Assembly (NCBI RefSeq): GCF_963259705.1
Contig: NC_081850.1
Location: 41,687,167-41,751,166 of the forward strand
Direction of reading: 5' to 3'
DNA length: 64,000 bases
Source of the DNA: Myotis daubentonii
Lineage: Eukaryota > Chordata > Mammalia > Chiroptera > Vespertilionidae
Shown here: piece after piece, positions 57,471-64,000 of the stretch
Layout of the letters: each line of letters begins with the position of its first letter
Numbering within the stretch: the first letter of the stretch is position 1
The notes under the pieces: model-generated
Told to the model about the DNA's origin: nothing
Database searches by the model: none
Seen by the model: the letters and a program-made list of their open reading frames with translations, nothing else
Program-made: the position numbers and the translations under genes

Positions 57471-58816
57471 CTTGCACATGTTTAATATGATACCGTTTTT
57501 ATTAAACAAATAAGAACAAAATCCACCTTTTATTATACACAATTATACAAACCTTATAGACATATTACGAGCATGGAGAAAATTAGAAGAAAAAAAAACA
57601 TATATTCCACAGGTTAACACAGGAAACCTAACCAAACAGGATTGAAAACTGAGCTCTGGATAGGACTAAATGAGTCTGTAGAACTGTACACTTTTGGTTA
57701 AATATTTCCCATTGTTCCTTAGGAAAGAGTCTTTAGTTAGATCTCCTAAGGGTTTGGTATCCTGAAATCACTCAAAGTTCATGGTTATTTCTCAGTTTCA
57801 GCTGGTTGAATCCAATTGTGCAGAAATATAACATTTAGTTTTGTTTTCTCAATGCTCTGAAATGGAAACATTTTCTTTTTTTTAATCAGAAAAAAATTAA
57901 GCTAGTTGTAGAGAAATGTGTACAGAACGGTTCTATTTCAATAAAAGCAAAAGGAAACAAACTGCCTACATTTATGATATATGTTTGTATATAATGGTTT
58001 AAGCATCATGCTGTGACAGGATGGGAAGGTAAAACGATTATTTTTTCACTTATATTGTATTATGTGTTACTTGCTGGTAAGATGACAAACTGTTCCAGTT
58101 TGCCTAGAACTGAGAGATTCCTCAGGACATAGGACTTTCAATACTAAAGCCAGGAAAATCCCAGGCACCCCATTTCTCAGTAATGACAAGTATGCATTCC
58201 TTCTGAATTTTGCAGACATCAAAGAAATCAATAAAATCTCTCTTTGACCAGATTTAATGACTCTGGAATGTTCTGAGAAAAGAATCTTAGCTCCTTTAAA
58301 AAACTATTAGTGGGCAGTCATATCCCATTGAAGTTCAAGGATGTTGAGGCAATGCAGGTAGTTTGAGAAGAGAATAAAAAGGAGTGGTCATCTGTAAAAG
58401 GAAACAGCGAGTTGATGGGGGACATGAGATTGGCTAGCTGAGGTCCTGTTGTGGCTTGAAGTTGTGAATTTAAAGTGAGGCCAGTCTGCATGGCTGTGTC
58501 CTTTTCCCCAGTTACATCCAGATGCATAGGCAGAGCATCGGGCAACCAGAGTTGGGTTTATCTAGGGTTGGGTTTTTGCTAGGAGGGTGATAAATAAAGA
58601 GAGGGGAAAGGTGATTGAGAATCTATGCAAAGGAGGGAGCATAGGATAGTCCATGAATTGCATATAGCCTGAGTGAGGACGTGAGTTTAGATGAGACACA
58701 GGGCAAAGGTAGTGGTATCAAAGCGGGTGGGGTAGCAGAATTTTGGAAGGTGGGCAACTAAAGGGAGTGAGCCAGAAAGCTAAGCAGTGGTGGTCAGAGT
58801 GAGAGTGAACATGGTA

Positions 58817-58927
58817 GTGTCTTAAAACAGAACACTTGGTTTCTGGAAGTTGGGGCTCCAGATTGTAGCCATTCTGATGACATGTACAAATAATAACAGG
58901 CGGCTCTTCACTCTGTCAAATCACCAG
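58817..58927 (+). repeat. Direct repeat, copy 1
   Basis: Shares with 59808-59935 'aaacagaacac', 'ttgtagccat', 'aacat/acat-gacaaataataacag' and 'cggctctt', with indels between. Family unknown. Confidence 0.75.
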
Positions 58928-59807
58928 TTCACTTGATTGAGAGTGAGATGATGTAACGACATAATTGCTGGTGATGATAAGGACGCAGAGCATGTGGAGA
59001 AGAGGTAAAGGAGCTGAGAGGCTTGTTCCTTCTGTAAATATTAAAATTACCCAGAATTATGATAAGTGGTAGGGAAAAAAACTAACAAAATACTCTGGCT
59101 GAAGCTGTTCAAAATACAAATACAATAGAAATCAAGTAACAAAACAAGTGAGATAAAGTGACTCAATGATTCAGGAATAATACAAGGTATCATTTGAAAA
59201 CGGTAGTTTTGAACCACTAAAACCATAAAACAAAATTAAGAACAATGAGGTCTCCCAAAGGAAAAAGAATATTTTAGAGGTTATTTGTACCCTCATTTGA
59301 ATGGCTTTAAAAAAACAAATATGGATCAATATGGGGCCAGGGGATATGAAGAAGACAGAGATGATAGCAGCCAGAATGATAGATGAGTGACATGAATACC
59401 ATTAAGATAAGCAAAGTCACCAAATGAGTCCTCAGTTGTTACCCTTTCTGGCATTTAAACATATGACCTACCAGAAACAGAGTACTGAGAAATATACCAG
59501 ATACATAACCGACGCCGAAATGCTGATTTCACAGTCAAGTGTAATCTTGTAGGGTAAACACATTTGGGTCCTTCTTGCTTGCTGACAAAACACTCTCTAT
59601 TAATCCATGTTTCATGAAAACCTACTCGGTAACTCTAAAAGGGGAATCCGCCCAACAGGCACTGCCTACCCAAAGTGCCGCTTTAAATTCATTAACTCAC
59701 CTTCAGCAGGCCCATTGCCCATCTTAACGTTTTGTGTGTGAGCGATGAAACAGCTCAGAAACATGGACCAAATTCATTCAATCTCTTCAAAAATTCTAAA
59801 AAGTTAT

Positions 59808-59935
59808 GATGTCTTGAAACAGAACACTGGTTGGGCTTCTTTTGCAGAGAATCCAGTTGGGACTCTAGGTTGTAGCCATCCTGATAACATGGACAAATAA
59901 TAACAGAGCGGCTCTTTACCCTGTTGAATCGCCGG
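59808..59935 (+). repeat. Direct repeat, copy 2
   Basis: Second copy about 0.99 kb downstream of the first, same orientation. Confidence 0.75.
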
Positions 59936-60389
59936 CGCTAAATTTAGAGACCCAGATTTCCCACAGTGAACATTTAAAGACCCCATAACATTTGGAGGCC
60001 TTCTGTAACATCTTATTTTTCTTGAAAGAAAAGGTACAAAGAGGAAAGATACATTAACCAAAATAATAATAATAATAACAATGTGCTCTGAAGAATACAA
60101 ATTGTTATTTAGCCAGAGGGTGAAAATCTCCAAGGAAGCTCCTTAAAGGAAATGTTTACATTCATTTTTTTTATATAAAAGGATTCATCTAACAATGTAT
60201 TACAAACAAAGCCCTCAACACTGTTGATGATCTCAGCTGGAGTGAAAGGATAGAATGCAGACCAATTTATTGCCAACTGGTTTAAAGGAGTTACAGGCCG
60301 ATATCCAGGGAGAAAGGAGAAGGGGATGGGTGTAGGGCATATGAGGTAGGAAAGACATTTTCTAATTATCAAATATGAACAGATTTTGT

Positions 60390-60570
60390 GCTTGGCGTTT
60401 ACAGGAAATTTCTCATTTCATCCTAAAACTAACTTTATGGTAAATAAACGGAGTATGCTGTCAAAGAAGGGAAAGTTCAATGAGCTCAGCAAATTGTTCA
60501 AGGTGGCACAGATCCCAGAAGGTAGGTCTTTGTTTATCTGGCTTCAAAGCCAGTGAGTGACACATCAAGA
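60390..60570 (-). repeat. MIR-like fragment, antisense
   Basis: 'tttctcatttcatcctaaaa', 'agcaaattgttcaaggtggc' and 'tggcttcaaagccag' in antisense MIR order; strongly diverged. Confidence 0.6.
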
Positions 60571-63399
60571 AATTCACCAGAGTATTTTTATGTCTTCTTT
60601 TTTTCCAAAAGCATAAGTGGAAATAGTCTATCCCCTGCCCCTACATATTTACTTACATAATAATTCACAAAGGCTAAATACGCCAGCCATATGCTTCAAC
60701 CTAAAGTCAGTTTAGGTCATTAGGCTCATGAATGCCTTACCTATGCTCTTTTTGACCCTGAACTATATTTCTGACTCTGAATATTTATTTACACCAAGTT
60801 TTAACACTGCTAGCAGTTCACAGTCAGACAACCAAATGAGATAATTAAAAACAAACAAACAAACAAACAAAAACCCTGAAAATATATTACACTAACAATG
60901 AAGAACAAATACCTAACAACACAGGTGGTGTGGCCCAAGATTGATGTGCTTTCACTTCCATCCCAGACGGTCTCACTGCGTTCCCTCAGCAACGCAAACA
61001 GTACCGGGCCCTCCAGACCTCACCCTCTGTGCTTCCTCCACAGGTACCACCTTGGGTATGTATAAATGTTAAAACAAATTGAAAAGAACCCAAATCGTAT
61101 GTTTTAGGACTAAGTTCTGTCAACTGCCATACAATGTCCAGATTTATTTTCATAAAGTGAATTTGACAATTCAGCCCCCTGAAAAAGTCTTAAGAATTAA
61201 ATGCACTAATTGTAAAAATTAAAGGATTAACCCCAGTGTTTAGATAGGTAGCTAGTGGACCAAATAGAGCCCTCAGACCTGTTTTCTACGGTCAGAATTG
61301 GTTTGAATTTGACAAAGTCTGCAGTCTCTAGTTTGCCACAGGCTTTGCTTTCCTTCTCCCTGTGATCTTAAACTCAGTCAGATTGGTATGTTTTTGTTAC
61401 CTGCCTGGCCCTAGGAGGCATTGGAGTCTGTAATCCCCCGGTGCTAGGCTGCAGAAAGTTTCTTCCAGCTCTCACACTCTCTGATTATTTGATTTAGAAT
61501 TACTGAAATATGTACCCGGAGCTGTTGGGATTCTAACTCATAATTTGATATGAAGAAAAAGAATTATTTTAAAGGGAGAAGACTTTCTGATCTTTGGAAG
61601 ACATCAGTATTTACGGAAAAGGAAAGTGGGTTTGTGGTGTGTCCTTAGCATTTCACTGTAGTGAAATCTGTGTATATTAATCACATCCCAAGCAATCACT
61701 GAATGTGTCTGTTAGGCATCCACAATGTGTATGGCTCTAAGCTAGACACTGGGAAATATACAAAGAGGCATAACTCATGGCTATCACCCAAGAGGAAGAT
61801 TCCATTTAGTTTATGAACTAACAATACATTAGCCTTTAAATGTATTGTGTGCCTGGGTCTCTGAAAAGTGGCAGGTAGTATTCAAAATGCTCAATCACAA
61901 TTATGTTTCCCTAAGAAATAAATAAAACCAAGGAGATTTATTTGGGAAAGTTAAAAAAAATTGCCAGGCATGTCCCGTTTGGCCATACTGAATTAAATGA
62001 ATAGCAAAATAAATGAGAAAAGGGGGTGTTTTTAAGTTTACTTATGAAATAAAGTCATTCACTGTTTCCCACAGGCTCAGAGGAGTCGAGCATGCAATCA
62101 TTACCTGTCTCATCCTCCCTCTTCTCTCTGTTATAAGAATTCTTGCCCAGAAAGTTGCATTATCCTCTAGGCTCCAAACGTAGTACTCTTCTAATTTTGA
62201 TGATATCAGGCAAGATTTGTCTATCCTGTCACAAAGGTAAAGCCTGTGACCAAGGCCTGTAATCTTTTGATAATGTGCCTGATATCTACCACCAACACAC
62301 TGATATAAGCTTCTAGAACAATGACCAATGTGTAGGAAATGCTCAACAAATACTAAATGTTTATAAGTTTTATCGTCATCATCATCATTATTATTTTGGC
62401 TCTTATTATAAGAGCCTATTTCATTATTAGGAAAGAAATTCGGAGGCTCCTAGTGCTGTTAACCAATATTTTTCACTTTATAGTTAAAATAAATACTTGG
62501 GAAATATTGAAGTTCACAGGGGGGGGAGGGGAAGCTCCAAATAATGAGCAGTATACATGTGTCAAAAGAAGTTGACATCAGCCAAGAAGATGGTTTGTGT
62601 TACTTACAGCATAGCACTCTACCATTTAACTTGCCCCTGGACAACTGAACTACACAGCTACCATACGGCCTTACATATACAGTGCTCAGTTCAAATCTAT
62701 AATTGTAAAATTAGCAAATAGCTCACAAAACCATGAGAAAGTGTTCATTTTTTCATTTATCCCCCAAATGGGAATACTTAACTATTAAATAAGTTGGGAA
62801 CCAGGTAAAAAAGATAGAATGTGATTACAAATATGGAGTGGGGTAGAAGCAGGCGTTTGCAAGTCGAACTGTGTATCAAAACCAGTTGTTATTTGTTGAT
62901 TGCTCCCATAGCCCCTCGTGCTTCCATATGTTATCACCACTACTGTTATTCAAGTTCATTTTCTGCCTTCCCCACTGTTCTGTTAGTAACCTGGCTGCAA
63001 TTTTGCTCACTATGAGGCCTCAGGCCTCGCAGAGATGCTAGCACATAATGGGCTAGTGGTACATCATTGTTGAGTAAATAAATGAACAAAATTGCAAATG
63101 GTGTGTTCACTCTTTATCTGGGAATCTGACTGATCTTGTGAAAATTCATCAAGACAGAAATAGTTTCATGACCTCAACTTCACTCTTCAACAAGAGAACC
63201 CTTGATATTTTTTATATCTCTCCTTTTATTCAAATGCCCTGACTCTGAAAATTTCTCTGCACATTAATTTTTTGGAAGACATTTACTACAAGATTCTCAT
63301 TTGGATTATTGTAGGCAATAAGTCTTATTGTAGATTCAAGGTCAGAAGGAAGCATCCGACACATGCAAAGCCCTTGCTTCATGTGTTACTTTTTTTTTT
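60571..63399. other. Mostly unassigned DNA
   Basis: Includes a (CAAA)n run at 60848-60873, possible L2/MIR tails at 61690-61800 and 62290-62360 ('gtaggaaatgctcaacaaat'), and a short GTCATCATC run near 62375. No gene. Confidence 0.4.
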
Positions 63400-63560
63400 T
63401 TCATCCTCACAGCAACCCCCTAAGGAAAGCTGTATGATCCCACTGTGCAGATGAGTAAACTGAGGCTCAGAGTGGTTAAGTTAGTCTGAGGTTAAATAGT
63501 TGGTGTGCAAAATGGCTGGACTTCAAACCAGATCTCTCTGGTTCCAAAGTCCATCCTTGT
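63400..63560 (-). repeat. MIR SINE, antisense
   Basis: 'cctcacagcaaccccctaag', 'gcagatgagtaaactgaggc', 'cagagtggttaagttagtct' and 'ctctctggttccaaagtcc' in antisense MIR order. Confidence 0.88.
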
Positions 63561-63876
63561 TTCATGATAACTTGCTAAATAAGCAAATGAATTCCAAGTG
63601 AAAATATATTAGTGCAAGTTTATAATTTTTTTTAAAAAAGAAATTCTAATAAACATGTAATCTAATGATTTAAAATTAAGACTCAGTCTTCGAGTACAAA
63701 ATCCATTGGCTTTAATTAAAATTATTACTGCTAAATAACCTCATTGCCGAAGTGAAAGTATTTTTCCACCATTTGCAAAGCCCAAATCTGTAATAGAGAT
63801 CAATATGATGCATTGTATGTTTTTTTTTCTATAAGAACCTAAAATTATTCTCCCCACATTTGTATTTTGAAAAGAA
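63561..63876. other. Unassigned AT-rich DNA
   Basis: Nothing recognised. Confidence 0.4.
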
Positions 63877-64000
63877 TCTATACTAATAAAAGGGTAATAT
63901 GCTAATTAGACCGATATCCTTCCAGACAAAGCAATGGTGGCAGGGGCTGAAGCAGAGGTGGTAAGGGGCAATCAGGCTGGCAGGGGGAAACAGTTAGGGG
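63877..64000 (+). mobile_element. Helitron 5' end, cut by the window edge
   Basis: TCTATACTAATAAAAGGG after A, then TAATATGCTAATTAGACC, the module-B type 5' terminus. The remainder lies outside the window. Confidence 0.88.

Larger units (their letters stand above)
57471..60389. other. Unassigned DNA containing a local direct duplication
   Basis: No gene. 58817-58927 and 59808-59935 are diverged direct copies of one segment. Confidence 0.4.

Overview
This 64 kb window is vertebrate nuclear DNA, almost certainly from a vespertilionid (vesper) bat. Three observations point there together: many tRNA-derived VES SINEs, several HeliBat-type Helitrons (5' TC, 3' hairpin plus CTAG, inserted between A and T), and young hAT DNA transposons. 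Rolling-circle transposons this young and abundant are, among mammals, a known hallmark of vesper bats. The species cannot be told from the sequence.

I found no convincing protein-coding gene, rRNA or tRNA gene. Every long open frame is either low-complexity sequence, a minisatellite inside a Helitron, or transposon-derived. The window reads as an AT-rich intergenic or large intronic region. Non-repetitive DNA makes up about half of it, with a few blocks that look like candidate regulatory sequence (2.29-2.73 kb, 4.56-4.64 kb, 17.0-17.2 kb).

Layout. 0-8 kb: mostly unassigned DNA with one composite Helitron (5010-5883). 8-20 kb: a small Helitron, a young L1 with target-site duplications, a Tigger/MER2 element, a second composite Helitron carrying a VES SINE (14255-15845), and a VES SINE split by a solo LTR (18617-19277). 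20-28 kb: a 355-nt uninterrupted purine tract (23029-23383) and a third composite Helitron (26420-27632). 28-31 kb: old L1 sequence, with a polyadenylated, 5'-truncated copy of an endogenous retrovirus transcript inside it (30413-30761). 33-43 kb: tetranucleotide repeats, three Helitrons, an MLT1-type LTR, a hAT MITE and VES SINEs. 44-50 kb: an L1 fragment containing a VES SINE containing a hAT MITE, a SPIN-like hAT element, an L1 whose 5'UTR is joined directly to its 3'UTR, and a second solo LTR family (49073-49684). 50-64 kb: ancient L2 and MIR remnants, two Helitrons abutting with no base between them (54316/54317), and a Helitron 5' end running off the right edge.

How the pieces relate. 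The mobile elements form a readable relative chronology: ancient MIR, L2, MLT1 and Tigger remnants; then L1; then VES SINEs, LTRs, hAT MITEs and Helitrons inserted into them. The most interesting signal is in the Helitrons. Three of them carry an inverted pair of a motif very close to the CTCF consensus. Three others are composites of two Helitron modules in which the inner 3' terminator hairpin is missing. Family names rest on recognition of termini and consensus-like stretches, not on a database search.
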